From assembly GCA_900544795.1 (NCBI GenBank), contig UQWM01000002.1:1-64000 (forward strand): a stretch of 64,000 nucleotides of DNA, given 5' to 3'. Both the position numbers and the translations under genes were made by a program. Below the pieces are notes generated by a model. That model was given only the letters and a program-made list of their open reading frames with translations. It searched no databases and had not been told where the DNA came from. The stretch is from an uncultured Phascolarctobacterium sp. (GTDB lineage Bacteria; Bacillota; Negativicutes; Acidaminococcales; Acidaminococcaceae). This document shows, one piece after another, positions 7,217 through 16,741 of the stretch (position 1 is the first letter of the stretch; every line of letters starts with the position of its first letter).

Positions 7217-8384
7217 CAAAACCTTGCAGGTACCTTACGGAACCCGGGACGTACTTCCGGGCGAGGCAGGCGCCAGACGGATCATAGAAAATAAAATAGC
7301 GGCGACCTTTAAAGCCTGGGGTTACGACGAAGTGGTGACACCGACCTTTGAATATCTGGACACCTTTACGGTTGCCGGCCAGACCTCGGACAGCAGCTTT
7401 AAGCTGTTTGACCGCCGCAACAATACGCTGGTGCTGCGTTCGGATATGACGACGCCGCTGGCACGTTTGGTGGCGACCAGGCTTAATGAAGGGCCAACGG
7501 TGAAGCGGCTCTTTTATTTAGCTAACCTGTTTCGCTACGAAGAGGCCCAGACCGGGCGGCAGTGTGAATTTAATCAGGCCGGTGTGGAATTGATGGGCGC
7601 GGCGGGACCTTCGGCTGACGCTGAAATGCTGGCACTGGCGGTAGCATCGCTGCAGGCTGCCGGGCTCAGTGATTTTGTGATCAGCGTGGGACAAATCGAT
7701 TTTATCAACGGTCTGATCGAAGCGGCAGAAGTTGGAGCAGAGCAGGCAGAAGAATTGAAACGCTGCCTGATCAGCCACGATGTGGTGCGGCTGGAAGCGC
7801 TGGTAGATGCCAGTAGGATGCCGGAACAGCAAAAGACACTGCTTAAAGAGCTGCCCTTCCTGCATGGCGGGTTGGAGTTGCTGGACAAAGTTGCTGCCTG
7901 CGGTCTGAACGATAAAAGTGCCCAGGCCGTGCAGGATCTGCGCGAGATCTACGCTTTGGCGGCTGCTTATGGCACGGCTGAGTATCTGCGCTTTGACCTG
8001 GGGCTGCTGCGTGACCTTGATTATTACACAGGGATGTTATTTGAAGGCTATGCCGAGGATATGGGGTTCCCTATTATCGGCGGTGGCCGCTATGATACGA
8101 TGATGGAAAATTTTGGCAAGTCTTGTCCCGCGACGGGCTTTGCGATCGGTATCGACCGTGTGATGCTGATTTTGAGCCGTCGTCAGCAGCTGGACAATGT
8201 CAGCAGCTGGGACGTGCTGGTGGGTTGGGCAGATGGAAAGCTGCCGCAGGCTATTGCCCAGGGTATGCGTTTGCGTAAGAGCGGCAAAACTGTGAAGCTG
8301 TCCACAGAGCCATTGAGCCAGAAGGAAGCTGTTAAAGCGCAGCGTGCCAATAGCTGTGAAACGCTGCTGTATATAGAAGATTGA
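7206..8384 (+). CDS. hisZ: ATP phosphoribosyltransferase regulatory subunit
   Basis: A 392-residue paralogue of histidyl-tRNA synthetase without tRNA role. It begins with QVPYGTRDVLPGEAGARR, shows motif 2-like FRYEEAQTGRQCEFNQAGVE and the GGGRYD and GFAIGIDR blocks of the class II fold. HisZ pairs with the short form of HisG to make the active, histidine-inhibited first enzyme of the pathway. The downstream HisG is indeed the short form (218 residues). It is coupled to the regulator gene by overlap. Confidence 0.95.
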   Translation: MPNNKTLQVPYGTRDVLPGEAGARRIIENKIAATFKAWGYDEVVTPTFEYLDTFTVAGQTSDSSFKLFDRRNNTLVLRSDMTTPLARLVATRLNEGPTVKRLFYLANLFRYEEAQTGRQCEFNQAGVELMGAAGPSADAEMLALAVASLQAAGLSDFVISVGQIDFINGLIEAAEVGAEQAEELKRCLISHDVVRLEALVDASRMPEQQKTLLKELPFLHGGLELLDKVAACGLNDKSAQAVQDLREIYALAAAYGTAEYLRFDLGLLRDLDYYTGMLFEGYAEDMGFPIIGGGRYDTMMENFGKSCPATGFAIGIDRVMLILSRRQQLDNVSSWDVLVGWADGKLPQAIAQGMRLRKSGKTVKLSTEPLSQKEAVKAQRANSCETLLYIED

Positions 8385-8400
8385 TAAAGGAAGTGCCAAG

Positions 8401-9057
8401 ATGGATTATATTACCGTAGCGCTGCCCAAGGGCAAGCTGTTTCAAAAATCAGTAGACCTGCTGGCACGGGTCGGCTACAGCGCCGATAACGTAACCGAAG
8501 ATTCACGTAAGCTGGTCATCACCAACGAGGAAAGCAAAGTGCGTTTTATCATTACTAAAACCGTTGACCTGCCTACCTATGTGGAATACGGCGCGGCGGA
8601 TATCGGCATCATCGGCAAAGATGTGCTGTTGGAAGAGCGCAAGGATGTGTACGAGCTGCTGGACTTAAAGTATGGCCGCTGCCGACTGATGCTGGCGGTG
8701 CCGGAACAGATGCAGCGGCCCAAACTGACTGATTACGCTCACCTGCGGGTAGCGACAAAATATCCCAACTGCGCGCAGGAATATTTCCGCAGCCTGGGCA
8801 TTCAGACCGAGATCATCAAACTGAACGGCTCTATTGAGCTGGGGCCGATGGTAGGACTGTCGGAACTGATCGTAGATATTGTGGAAACGGGACGCACCCT
8901 GAAAGAAAATAAACTGGTGGAGGTTGACTCCATCTATACGGCGACGGCACGGCTGATCGCCAACAGGGTAAGCTTTAAATTGAAATTCGACCGGCTGGAC
9001 AAGCTTGTGCGTGACCTGCGTAAGGTGCTGAATGAGGAGGAAGGACAATGCAAGTAA
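8401..9057 (+). CDS. hisG: ATP phosphoribosyltransferase, short form
   Basis: A 218-residue enzyme joining ATP and PRPP to phosphoribosyl-ATP, step one of histidine synthesis. It starts TVALPKGKLFQKSVDLL and contains YGAADIGIIGKDVL, LRVATKYPN and the PRPP loop DIVETGRTLKEN. It lacks the C-terminal regulatory domain of the long form, in line with dependence on HisZ. It starts 16 bp after hisZ with AAGGAAG upstream and overlaps hisD by ten bases. Confidence 0.96.
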   Translation: MDYITVALPKGKLFQKSVDLLARVGYSADNVTEDSRKLVITNEESKVRFIITKTVDLPTYVEYGAADIGIIGKDVLLEERKDVYELLDLKYGRCRLMLAVPEQMQRPKLTDYAHLRVATKYPNCAQEYFRSLGIQTEIIKLNGSIELGPMVGLSELIVDIVETGRTLKENKLVEVDSIYTATARLIANRVSFKLKFDRLDKLVRDLRKVLNEEEGQCK

Positions 9058-10394
9058 CAGATGCCAGAGGTATGACCGCCAGTGAAATAGCGGCACTGAT
9101 GCAGAAAAAAGCCTATGATGAGTGTGAGCTGTCGCCGGGCGTGCAGGCTGGGGTAACGGCTATGTTCGGTGCACCGCTGACGGCGGCTCAAGTCGTGGAT
9201 AAGATCGTAACCGCTGTACGCGTCGAAGGCGATGAGCAGCTGCTATATTATACTAATTTGCTGGATAAGGCAGGATTGACTACGGCTACTATCAGGGTCA
9301 GTGAAGCTGAATTTGCCGAAGCAAACGAGTTGGTCGACAAAGAAGTGCTGGCCGCCATTGGGCGGGCTGTTGCCAACGTGCGCCGCTTCCACGAAGAGCA
9401 AATGCCCAAATCCTGGCTCACTAACCGTGAGTGCGGTGCCATGTTGGGTCAGAAGGTGACCCCGGTGGATTCCGTTGGTATTTATGTGCCAGGCGGAACT
9501 GCGGCATATCCTTCTTCCGTTATTATGAACGCAGTACCTGCCATTGTTGCCGGTGTGCCGCGTATCGTTATGGCAGTGCCGCCGGGGCGTGACGGCAAGG
9601 TCAATCCCTATGTTTTAGCAACAGCCCAGCTGATCGGCGTCAAGGAAATTTATAAAATGGGCGGGGCGCAGGCCGTAGCCGCATTGGCTTTTGGTACGGC
9701 GACTGTTCCCAAGGTAGAAAAAATCACCGGCCCAGGCAATATTTTTGTTACTTTAGCCAAAAAGGCCGTGTACGGCCACTGTGATATTGATATGCTGGCC
9801 GGGCCCAGCGAGATACTGATCATTGCCGACGCATCAGCCGACCCCGCTTATCTGGCGGCTGACCTGCTGAGCCAGGCCGAGCATGATCCGCTGGCCAGTG
9901 CTATTTTAGTTACCGACAGCGAATTTGTAGCTAACGCCGTGGCAGCCGAGATCGAAGTGCAGCTGGCGGCTTTACCGCGGCAGGAGATCGCTGCCATATC
10001 TTTGGCTAACCATGGGCGGATCATTGTAGCGTCTGATATGGAAACAGTTATCGAAATGGCCAATTTGTCGGCGCCTGAGCATTTGGAAGTTATGACTAAA
10101 GCGCCTTTCGAGCTGTTGCCATATTTGCGTAATGCAGGGGCCATCTTCTTAGGGGCCTATTCTCCCGAACCGCTGGGCGACTATTATGCAGGGCCGAACC
10201 ATATTTTGCCGACTGGCGGCACCGCGCGTTTCTATTCGGTGCTGAACGTAGAAACCTTTATGAAGAAAACCAGCATCATAGCCTACACTCAGGGCGCTTT
10301 AGCCAGCGTCGGCGGCGATGTAATAAAAATGGCCGAGGCCGAAGGATTGCAGGCACACGCCAACGCTATCCGCGTGCGGCTGGAAAAGAGGTGA
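9048..10394 (+). CDS. hisD: histidinol dehydrogenase
   Basis: A 448-residue zinc- and NAD-dependent enzyme that oxidises L-histidinol to histidine in two steps, the end of the pathway. Recognised by SVGIYVPGGTAAYPSSV, KITGPGNIFVTLAKK, DMLAGPSEILIIAD, SQAEHDP with metal-binding Gln/His, and SAPEHLE. Length is normal for the family. Its start lies within hisG, so the two are translationally coupled. Confidence 0.96.
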   Translation: MQVTDARGMTASEIAALMQKKAYDECELSPGVQAGVTAMFGAPLTAAQVVDKIVTAVRVEGDEQLLYYTNLLDKAGLTTATIRVSEAEFAEANELVDKEVLAAIGRAVANVRRFHEEQMPKSWLTNRECGAMLGQKVTPVDSVGIYVPGGTAAYPSSVIMNAVPAIVAGVPRIVMAVPPGRDGKVNPYVLATAQLIGVKEIYKMGGAQAVAALAFGTATVPKVEKITGPGNIFVTLAKKAVYGHCDIDMLAGPSEILIIADASADPAYLAADLLSQAEHDPLASAILVTDSEFVANAVAAEIEVQLAALPRQEIAAISLANHGRIIVASDMETVIEMANLSAPEHLEVMTKAPFELLPYLRNAGAIFLGAYSPEPLGDYYAGPNHILPTGGTARFYSVLNVETFMKKTSIIAYTQGALASVGGDVIKMAEAEGLQAHANAIRVRLEKR

Positions 10395-10398
10395 CGAA

Positions 10399-11601
10399 AT
10401 GGCTGGATTCAATGCCAGGACGGGACTGGAAGAAATAGAAGAATATGCTGTCGAGCATGTGGCGGCTGATATCATCATCAATGCCAATGAGAGCAATTAC
10501 GGACTGCCGCGGCCTATAGAGCAATCGGTAGCCGCTAAGCTGGCTGGCTTTCCCTTCAACCGCTACCCGCCGATGCAGGCGGAGACTTTGTGCGAGCTGA
10601 TCGCCGAAGACTTGGCGCTGGATGCTGATAATATCAGGATTGGCAACGGTTCCAGCGAGCTTTTGCAGATGGCCTGCTACGCTTTTGGAGGCAGTGGCCG
10701 CAAGATCGCTTTTCCGTATCCGTCATTTTCCATGTACGGCGTTTATACCAAACTGGCCGATAGTATTGCAGCGCCTTATCCGCTGACTATAGCTGGCTAT
10801 ATCGACCCTGATAAGGTCATCGAGTTCTGCGAAGCCCAGCAGCCGGCATTGCTGATCGTCTGCAATCCCAATAATCCTACGGGCAACTATAACCCGCTGG
10901 AGGCTATGGAAAAGATTTTAGCCAATGTCAGCTGCCCGGTGGTGATGGACGAAGCCTATATGGAATTTGCCAAAGGTAGCGGCGTCGATCCGCAGGACTT
11001 GCGCCCCCTGAATAAATTGAAACTGGTGGCCGGTTCGACCCTGGCTTTGACGGCTAAATACAGTAATTTTATGTGCCTGCGTACCTTCTCCAAGGCTTAC
11101 GGGCTGGCAGGGCTGCGCGTCGGTTATGCCGTTGGCAGTGCGGGTATCATGCGTATTCTTGGCAAAACACTGTTGCCCTATCACGTTAATGCCTGGTCAT
11201 TGGTGGTCGCCGAAGAGGTCTACCGTCAGAAGGATGTATATAAGGAACGTATCGAAACCATTACCGAACAGCGTGAGCTGCTACGGGAACAGTTCGAGCA
11301 GCTGGGGCTGAAGGTTTGGCCTTCGGCGACCAATTTTTTGACTATCTGCCCACAGGGCAGGCTTGCCAAGCATTTAGCGGTAGCTTTTAGCAAAGAATAC
11401 GGCCCGCAGGGCGATAAAACAGAGCAGATGCTGGCTGGTATGTACCTGTACCGCAAGCTGCTGGCAAATAAAATTTTAGTTCGCGATTATACGGGACATC
11501 CGGTCTTGCAGGGCTGCCTGCGCATTACCATGGGGTTGCCCCAGGAAAATGCCGAAGTGGCGCTGCAGTTAAGCCGTCTGTGCGGAGAGGAGGAAGCATG
11601 A
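10399..11601 (+). CDS. hisC: histidinol-phosphate aminotransferase
   Basis: A 400-residue fold-type I PLP enzyme that transaminates imidazole-acetol phosphate. It shows NANESNYGLP, IRIGNGSSELLQMACYAF, VCNPNNPTGNY, MDEAYMEF and the PLP lysine in RTFSKAYGLAGLRVGYA. It is somewhat longer than the common ~360 residues, with an extended segment around residues 295-345. It begins four bases after hisD and its stop overlaps the hisB start (ATGA). Confidence 0.95.
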   Translation: MAGFNARTGLEEIEEYAVEHVAADIIINANESNYGLPRPIEQSVAAKLAGFPFNRYPPMQAETLCELIAEDLALDADNIRIGNGSSELLQMACYAFGGSGRKIAFPYPSFSMYGVYTKLADSIAAPYPLTIAGYIDPDKVIEFCEAQQPALLIVCNPNNPTGNYNPLEAMEKILANVSCPVVMDEAYMEFAKGSGVDPQDLRPLNKLKLVAGSTLALTAKYSNFMCLRTFSKAYGLAGLRVGYAVGSAGIMRILGKTLLPYHVNAWSLVVAEEVYRQKDVYKERIETITEQRELLREQFEQLGLKVWPSATNFLTICPQGRLAKHLAVAFSKEYGPQGDKTEQMLAGMYLYRKLLANKILVRDYTGHPVLQGCLRITMGLPQENAEVALQLSRLCGEEEA

Positions 11602-12185
11602 TGCGTCAGGCTGAAGTGGAACGCAAAACCTTAGAAACAGCAGTTGCAGTAAGCGTCGATCTTGATGGCAGCGGTAAAGCCGCTATCGCGACGGGAGTGG
11701 GATTTTTTGACCATATGCTGACTTTGCTGGCCAAGCACGGTTTCCTTGATTTGCAGATGCAGGCCCAGGGTGATTTGGAAGTAGACAGCCACCACACTGT
11801 TGAAGACTGCGGTATTGTTTTAGGCGAAGCACTGAAAGCCGCCGTGGGCGACAAAGCTGGCATCCACCGTTATGGCAGCTGCTTTATCCCGATGGATGAA
11901 GTGTTGGCGCAGGTCGTGCTGGACTTTTCCGGCCGTCCCTATCTGGTCTTTGAGGCCGAGATACCGAAGATCACCTTAGGTAATTTTGATACGGAAATGA
12001 CGGAAGAATTTTTCCGCGCCGTAGCTGTTGCCAGCGGAATGACATTGCATATCAGGGTATTGTACGGAAAAAACGTGCACCACATCATTGAAGCAATTTT
12101 TAAAGCCTTTGCCCGTGCTTTGGCCGAAGCAGTAGCTGTCGATCCCCGCGTCAAAGGCGTGATGAGCAGCAAGGGGGCCTTATGA
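11598..12185 (+). CDS. hisB: imidazoleglycerol-phosphate dehydratase
   Basis: A 195-residue monofunctional IGP dehydratase, a manganese enzyme. It has the metal-binding blocks FFDHMLTLLAKHGFLDL, DSHHTVEDCGIVLGEAL and NVHHIIEAIFKAFARAL. There is no phosphatase domain as in enteric HisB, so histidinol-phosphate must be dephosphorylated by another enzyme. ATG at 11598 overlaps the hisC stop and follows GAGAGGAGG. Confidence 0.96.
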   Translation: MMRQAEVERKTLETAVAVSVDLDGSGKAAIATGVGFFDHMLTLLAKHGFLDLQMQAQGDLEVDSHHTVEDCGIVLGEALKAAVGDKAGIHRYGSCFIPMDEVLAQVVLDFSGRPYLVFEAEIPKITLGNFDTEMTEEFFRAVAVASGMTLHIRVLYGKNVHHIIEAIFKAFARALAEAVAVDPRVKGVMSSKGAL

Positions 12186-12793
12186 GCGAGCGGATAGTGA
12201 TCGTTGATTACGGTATGGGCAATCTACACAGCGTTAATAAAGCCATCGCTGCCGTAGGCGGTGAGCCGGTAATTTCCGGTGCCGCACGGGTGCTGGCCGA
12301 GGCTGAAAAGTTGATTTTACCGGGCGTCGGCGCTTTTGGTGACTGTATGGCTAATCTGCACCAGTCTGGGTTGGTGCCCGTGCTGCAAGAATATTTACAG
12401 AGCGGCAGGCCGTTTTTAGGTATCTGCCTGGGGATGCAGGTGCTGTTTGAAGGCAGTGACGAAGCCCCCGGCGTTGCTGGCTTGGGCTATTTTAAGGGGC
12501 AGGTCAGAAAGCTGTCGACAAACTTTAAGATACCCCATATGGGTTGGAATAAACTAAGCCTGCGTAGCAGTTCGCCGCTACTGGCCCAGGCCGCCAACGA
12601 ATATGTGTACTTTGTGCACAGCTTCCATGCCGAGCCGCAGGATCAGGCTATTATTACCTCTACCTGCGATTATGGTATGGAGGTTACAGCTTCCGTTGGA
12701 CAAGGCAGCGTACAAGCCTGCCAGTTCCATCCCGAAAAATCAAGCCGCGTGGGTTTGGGCCTGCTGCGCGCTTTTAAGGAGTGGCAGCCATGA
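12182..12793 (+). CDS. hisH: imidazole glycerol phosphate synthase, glutaminase subunit
   Basis: A 203-residue class I glutamine amidotransferase. It starts IVDYGMGNLHSV and carries nucleophile Cys in LGICLGMQVLFEGS and His/Glu in QFHPEKSS. It feeds ammonia to HisF. It overlaps hisB by four bases and hisA by four bases. Confidence 0.96.
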   Translation: MSERIVIVDYGMGNLHSVNKAIAAVGGEPVISGAARVLAEAEKLILPGVGAFGDCMANLHQSGLVPVLQEYLQSGRPFLGICLGMQVLFEGSDEAPGVAGLGYFKGQVRKLSTNFKIPHMGWNKLSLRSSSPLLAQAANEYVYFVHSFHAEPQDQAIITSTCDYGMEVTASVGQGSVQACQFHPEKSSRVGLGLLRAFKEWQP

Positions 12794-13518
12794 TAATTTT
12801 TCCGGCAATAGATATCCGTGGAGGCCGCTGCGTAAGGCTAACCGAAGGTCGATTCGACCAGGAAACTGTTTTTGCCGACGATCCTTCGGAAATGGCGGCT
12901 CGCTGGTCGGCTGCTGGGGCTGAATATCTGCACGTTGTTGATTTGGACGGAGCGCTGGCCGGTGCGGGACGCAACCTGCCGGCTATCAAAAAGATTTTAG
13001 AGCATGCTGCCATGCCTGTACAGGTAGGCGGCGGCATCAGGACGTTAGCAGCGGCAGCAACGCTGCTGGACATGGGCGTCAGCCGCGTTATTTTAGGCTC
13101 TGTGGCAGTGCGCGACCCACAACTGGTAGCTGCTGCCTGCAAGCAGTTTCCCGGTCAGGTAGTAGTCGGTATAGACGCAAAAGACGGCAAAGCTGCGATT
13201 GAAGGCTGGGGCGTCAGCGGCGGCATCGATGCTGTGGAGTTGGCACAGAAAATGGCCGTCTGCGGTGTTGAGCATATTATTTTTACTGACATCAGCCGCG
13301 ACGGCAAGCTGAGCGGGGTGAACGTGGAAGCCACGGCGGCTTTGGCCAGAAAAAGCGGCGTTAAAATCATCGCCAGCGGCGGTGTGGCCTCACTGGAGGA
13401 TATCCGCAGCCTGCAGCAGTATGCCAGTGACGGCATTGAAGGCTGCATCATCGGCAAAGCTATTTATACGGGTGCCGTCGATTTAAAAGAAGCCCTACGG
13501 GTAGCCAGGGAGGGTTAA
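12790..13518 (+). CDS. hisA: phosphoribosylformimino-5-aminoimidazole carboxamide ribotide isomerase
   Basis: A 242-residue TIM-barrel isomerase. It shows PAIDIRGGRCVRL with the first catalytic Asp, VQVGGGIR, FTDISRDGKLSGVN with the second, and ASGGVASLEDI with the C-terminal phosphate site. It starts at ATG 12790, overlapping the hisH stop, after AAGGAG; the frame nine bases upstream is not preferred. Confidence 0.96.
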   Translation: MIIFPAIDIRGGRCVRLTEGRFDQETVFADDPSEMAARWSAAGAEYLHVVDLDGALAGAGRNLPAIKKILEHAAMPVQVGGGIRTLAAAATLLDMGVSRVILGSVAVRDPQLVAAACKQFPGQVVVGIDAKDGKAAIEGWGVSGGIDAVELAQKMAVCGVEHIIFTDISRDGKLSGVNVEATAALARKSGVKIIASGGVASLEDIRSLQQYASDGIEGCIIGKAIYTGAVDLKEALRVAREG

Positions 13519-13519
13519 A

Positions 13520-14278
13520 ATGCACACGAAAAGGATCATTCCCTGCCTTGACGTTAAGGCAGGACATGTAGTCAAAGGCACTAATTTTGTAGAGCTGCGC
13601 GATGCGGGCGACCCGGTAGAGCTGGCCGCCTTATACGACAGCGAAGGCGCCGACGAGTTGGTGTTTCTCGATATTACCGCTTCCGTTGAGCAGCGCAAAT
13701 CCATGCTGGATGTTATCAACCGCACAGCAGGTCAGGTCTTTATGCCTTTGACCGTTGGCGGCGGTATCAGTACGGTGCAGGATATTCGTAACGCTCTTAA
13801 TGCCGGTGCCGATAAGATATCCGTCAATACGGCGGCGGTCAAAAATCCACAGCTGATTGCTGACGGTGCTAAATTGTTTGGCAGCCAGTGTATAGTTCTG
13901 GCTGTAGATGCCAAACGCTGCGGCACAGGTAAATGGGAGGTCTATGTGCACGGCGGGCGTACTTCTACCGGTATCGATGTGCTGGAATGGGTGCAGGAAG
14001 CCGCAGCGCTGGGAGCGGGCGAAATTTTGCTGACCAGTATGGATGCCGATGGCACTAAAAACGGTTACGATATCCCGCTGACTCGGGCCGTGGCGGAAGC
14101 TGTGGGCGTACCTGTGATCGCCAGCGGCGGTGCGGGCACACTGGAACACTTTTATGATGTTTTGACGGAAGGTAAAGCCGATGCCGTTTTGGCGGCGTCA
14201 GTCTTTCACTATAAAGAATTTACTATCAGGCAGGTCAAAGAATACCTGCGGTCTAAAGGTGTAGAGGTGAGATTATAA
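13520..14278 (+). CDS. hisF: imidazole glycerol phosphate synthase, cyclase subunit
   Basis: A 252-residue TIM barrel paralogous to HisA. It has RIIPCLDVKAGHVVKGTNF, FLDITAS, LTVGGGI, LLTSMDADGTKNGYD and ASGGAGTLEHF. With HisH it forms IGP and AICAR. It starts one base after hisA with AGGGAGGG upstream and shares its last base with the start of hisIE. Confidence 0.96.
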   Translation: MHTKRIIPCLDVKAGHVVKGTNFVELRDAGDPVELAALYDSEGADELVFLDITASVEQRKSMLDVINRTAGQVFMPLTVGGGISTVQDIRNALNAGADKISVNTAAVKNPQLIADGAKLFGSQCIVLAVDAKRCGTGKWEVYVHGGRTSTGIDVLEWVQEAAALGAGEILLTSMDADGTKNGYDIPLTRAVAEAVGVPVIASGGAGTLEHFYDVLTEGKADAVLAASVFHYKEFTIRQVKEYLRSKGVEVRL

Positions 14279-14946
14279 TGCAAGTAGATTTTTCGAAAAT
14301 CAAATTTGACGACAAAGGGCTGGTGCCTGCCGTTGTGCAGGATGCGGCGACTAACGCTGTTCTGATGCTGGCCTATATGAACGGCGCTTCGCTGGCGAAA
14401 ACGGTGGAAACAGGTTATACTTGGTTTTGGAGCCGCAGCCGCCAGGAGCTGTGGAACAAAGGCGCTACCAGCGGCCATGTGCAAAAGGTCATCAGCATCG
14501 ACTATGATTGCGACGGCGACAGTCTGCTGGTGAAGGTAGAGCAAAAAGGCGCTGCCTGTCATACTGGTAATTACTCCTGCTTCAGCTATCCCCTGTGGAA
14601 CAGCGGCAGCGGTAAAAACCTGCCGGTGCCCGAACCGGACGGACTTCACGGTGTATTGGCCGAGCTGTACCGTGTTATTCAGGATAAACGAGTCCATGGC
14701 AGCGAAAAATCTTATACCCGTTATCTCTTTATGTCCGGCCAGGATAAGATCCTGAAAAAAGTTGGCGAAGAAGCGGCAGAAACGATCATCGCTTCTAAAA
14801 ACAACAACGGCAAAGAGGTTTTGTACGAAATGTCTGACCTGTGGTATCATTGCCTGGTGCTGTTGGCTTACCACAACATCAATCCGGCCGAATTGCTTAG
14901 CGAATTGGGCGGACGCCGCAGCAAAGAAAACAATAGCAAATACTAA
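14278..14946 (+). CDS. hisIE: bifunctional phosphoribosyl-AMP cyclohydrolase / phosphoribosyl-ATP pyrophosphatase
   Basis: A 222-residue fusion. The N-terminal HisI domain (about 1-115) has WFWSRSRQELWNKGATSGH, DYDCDGD and a Cys ligand in AACHTGNYSCF. The C-terminal HisE domain (about 120-215) has SYTRYLFMSGQDKILKKVGE and the EAAETIIA helix. It performs steps two and three of histidine synthesis. It is the last gene of the operon, followed by a terminator. No histidinol-phosphatase is encoded in this operon. Confidence 0.95.
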   Translation: MQVDFSKIKFDDKGLVPAVVQDAATNAVLMLAYMNGASLAKTVETGYTWFWSRSRQELWNKGATSGHVQKVISIDYDCDGDSLLVKVEQKGAACHTGNYSCFSYPLWNSGSGKNLPVPEPDGLHGVLAELYRVIQDKRVHGSEKSYTRYLFMSGQDKILKKVGEEAAETIIASKNNNGKEVLYEMSDLWYHCLVLLAYHNINPAELLSELGGRRSKENNSKY

Positions 14947-14952
14947 ATTTAT

Positions 14953-14985
14953 GGGAACCTCCTGCATGATGCGGGAGGTTTCTTT
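14953..14985 (+). terminator. terminator of the his operon
   Basis: AACCTCC and GGGAGGTT form the stem around a ten-base loop, followed by TTCTTT, seven bases after the hisIE stop. Confidence 0.75.
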
Positions 14986-15062
14986 GCGTAAAATTTACAG
15001 CTTACAGACGTATTTTGTGCTACAATGACAAGTAAGAAAATGGCAGCGAAGAAGGTGAAAAA

Positions 15063-16700
15063 GTGGAAAAAACAGTTTTAGTTATCGGCCACCGTAACCC
15101 GGATACAGACTCAGTCTGTTCCGCTATCGCTTATGCGTATCTCAAACAGCAGCTGGGATTGAACGCGGTTCCGGCCCGTGCGGGCAAGATCAACCCGGAG
15201 ACCCAGTTTGTGCTGGAGCATTTTGGTGTGCCGGTGCCGAAATTAGTAGACGACTTATATCCCCGGTTGAGCGATATACGTTTGGCGCAGCCGCCAACAG
15301 TGCGGCCTGATGCTTCCCTGCGTGATGTAGGGCGGCTGCTGGTCGAGCACGCAGGATTAAAATCAGTGCCGGTGCTGGACGAGGCTGGCAGCATCGTCGG
15401 TATTATCACCGTCGGCGACCTGGCTAAACGCTATTATAATGAGCTTTCCATTCAGGATATGGATAACGGCGCTACCGACTACCGCAGCATCGTGCATACG
15501 CTGGAAGGGCAGCTGCTGTGTGGCGAGTTAGAGAAAACTTTTAACGGCAAAATCAAGATCGGTGCGTCTGAACCTGCGACCTTAAGCACGGCTATCAGGC
15601 CCGGCGATCTGGTGATCATCGGCGACAGGGTCGACGCCCAACTGGCGGTACTGCAGGCTGGTGCGGCTGGACTGATATTGACCCGCGATACGAAAGTGAC
15701 AGCCGCAGTACGTCAGGCAGCCGAGCGCTATAATGCCGTCGTCATCACGACGCCATATGACACCTATACTACTGCCCGGCTCATCAATCAAAGCATACCA
15801 GTGCGGCTGGTAATGACCAAAGAATTGGTGACACTTAAAACTACCGACCTTTTAAGTGATGTCAGGGAGAAAATGCTGGCGGCTAAATTTGTCAGCTATC
15901 CTGTTTTAGAACGTGGCCGTTATGTGGGTATGATCGACCGTGGCATGATGCTGGTGCCTGATAGGCAGGAGGTCATTTTAGTTGACCATAACGAACGCAG
16001 CCAGGCCGTGGAAGGCATCGAGGACGCCCACCTGTTAGAGATCATCGACCACCACCGTTTAGGCGGACTGACAACCGGTGCGCCGATTTTTATCCGTCAG
16101 GAGCCGGTAGGTTCAACGGCCACTATCGTATCTAACCTGACCTGGCATCGGGGTGTGCAGCTGCCACCAGCCTTGGCAGGGCTGCTTTTTGCTGCGATAG
16201 TATCCGACACTCTCTATTTCCGTTCGCCTACTTCGACCCTGTTTGATGAAGATACTGCCAGGCGATTGGCCGAACTGGCCGGTATCGAAGATGCGACGGT
16301 TTTTGCGATGGAAGTGCTGCGGCAAGGTTCGGCTATCGGTAAACTGCCGGTACAGGACATCGTGCGCAACGACATTAAAGAATTTGATTTTGGCGAGCAG
16401 CGTATCACTGTCAGCCAAATCAATATTATGGACAGGCAGCAGGCTTTGGAACGTATGGATGAGCTGCAGCAGGCCTTAAACGAATTTCGCAGGCAGGAAG
16501 GTTACGACCTGTCACTGCTGATGGTGACTGACATTTTAGGTGAGGCAACCGACCTTTTGGCTGCCGGAAGCCCGCAGACGCAGCTGGTACACGCCTTTGG
16601 CGAAGCAACAGCGGCAGGCTGCTACCATTTGCCCGGTGTATTGAGCCGCAAAAAGCAGATCATTCCGCCGCTGACAGAAGCTTATAGAAAAATCGACTAA
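15063..16700 (+). CDS. ppaC: family II manganese pyrophosphatase with CBS and DRTGG regulatory domains
   Basis: A 545-residue cytosolic enzyme hydrolysing pyrophosphate. The DHH part is split: GHRNPDTDSVCSA at the N-terminus, LVDHNERSQAV and EIIDHHRLGG around residues 310-335, then the DHHA2 domain with RRQEGYDLSLLMVTDI. Inserted between are a first CBS motif (about 75-130), a DRTGG domain (about 150-250) and a second CBS motif (about 255-300). In characterised homologues the CBS pair binds adenine nucleotides and tunes activity. The GTG start at 15063 follows GAAGGTG. Pyrophosphate removal helps pull PRPP- and ATP-consuming steps such as HisG. Confidence 0.92.
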   Translation: MEKTVLVIGHRNPDTDSVCSAIAYAYLKQQLGLNAVPARAGKINPETQFVLEHFGVPVPKLVDDLYPRLSDIRLAQPPTVRPDASLRDVGRLLVEHAGLKSVPVLDEAGSIVGIITVGDLAKRYYNELSIQDMDNGATDYRSIVHTLEGQLLCGELEKTFNGKIKIGASEPATLSTAIRPGDLVIIGDRVDAQLAVLQAGAAGLILTRDTKVTAAVRQAAERYNAVVITTPYDTYTTARLINQSIPVRLVMTKELVTLKTTDLLSDVREKMLAAKFVSYPVLERGRYVGMIDRGMMLVPDRQEVILVDHNERSQAVEGIEDAHLLEIIDHHRLGGLTTGAPIFIRQEPVGSTATIVSNLTWHRGVQLPPALAGLLFAAIVSDTLYFRSPTSTLFDEDTARRLAELAGIEDATVFAMEVLRQGSAIGKLPVQDIVRNDIKEFDFGEQRITVSQINIMDRQQALERMDELQQALNEFRRQEGYDLSLLMVTDILGEATDLLAAGSPQTQLVHAFGEATAAGCYHLPGVLSRKKQIIPPLTEAYRKID

Positions 16701-16703
16701 ATA

Positions 16704-16741
16704 AAAAGCTGGCAGACAATCTTATGTCTGCCAGCTTTTGT
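16704..16741 (+). terminator. terminator after the pyrophosphatase gene
   Basis: AAAAGCTGGCAGACA and TGTCTGCCAGCTTTT are exact complements around a six-base loop. Confidence 0.85.

Noticed and set aside
14209..14967. 252-codon minus-strand frame opposite hisIE
   Set aside because: Antisense to a confidently identified his gene and lacking motifs.
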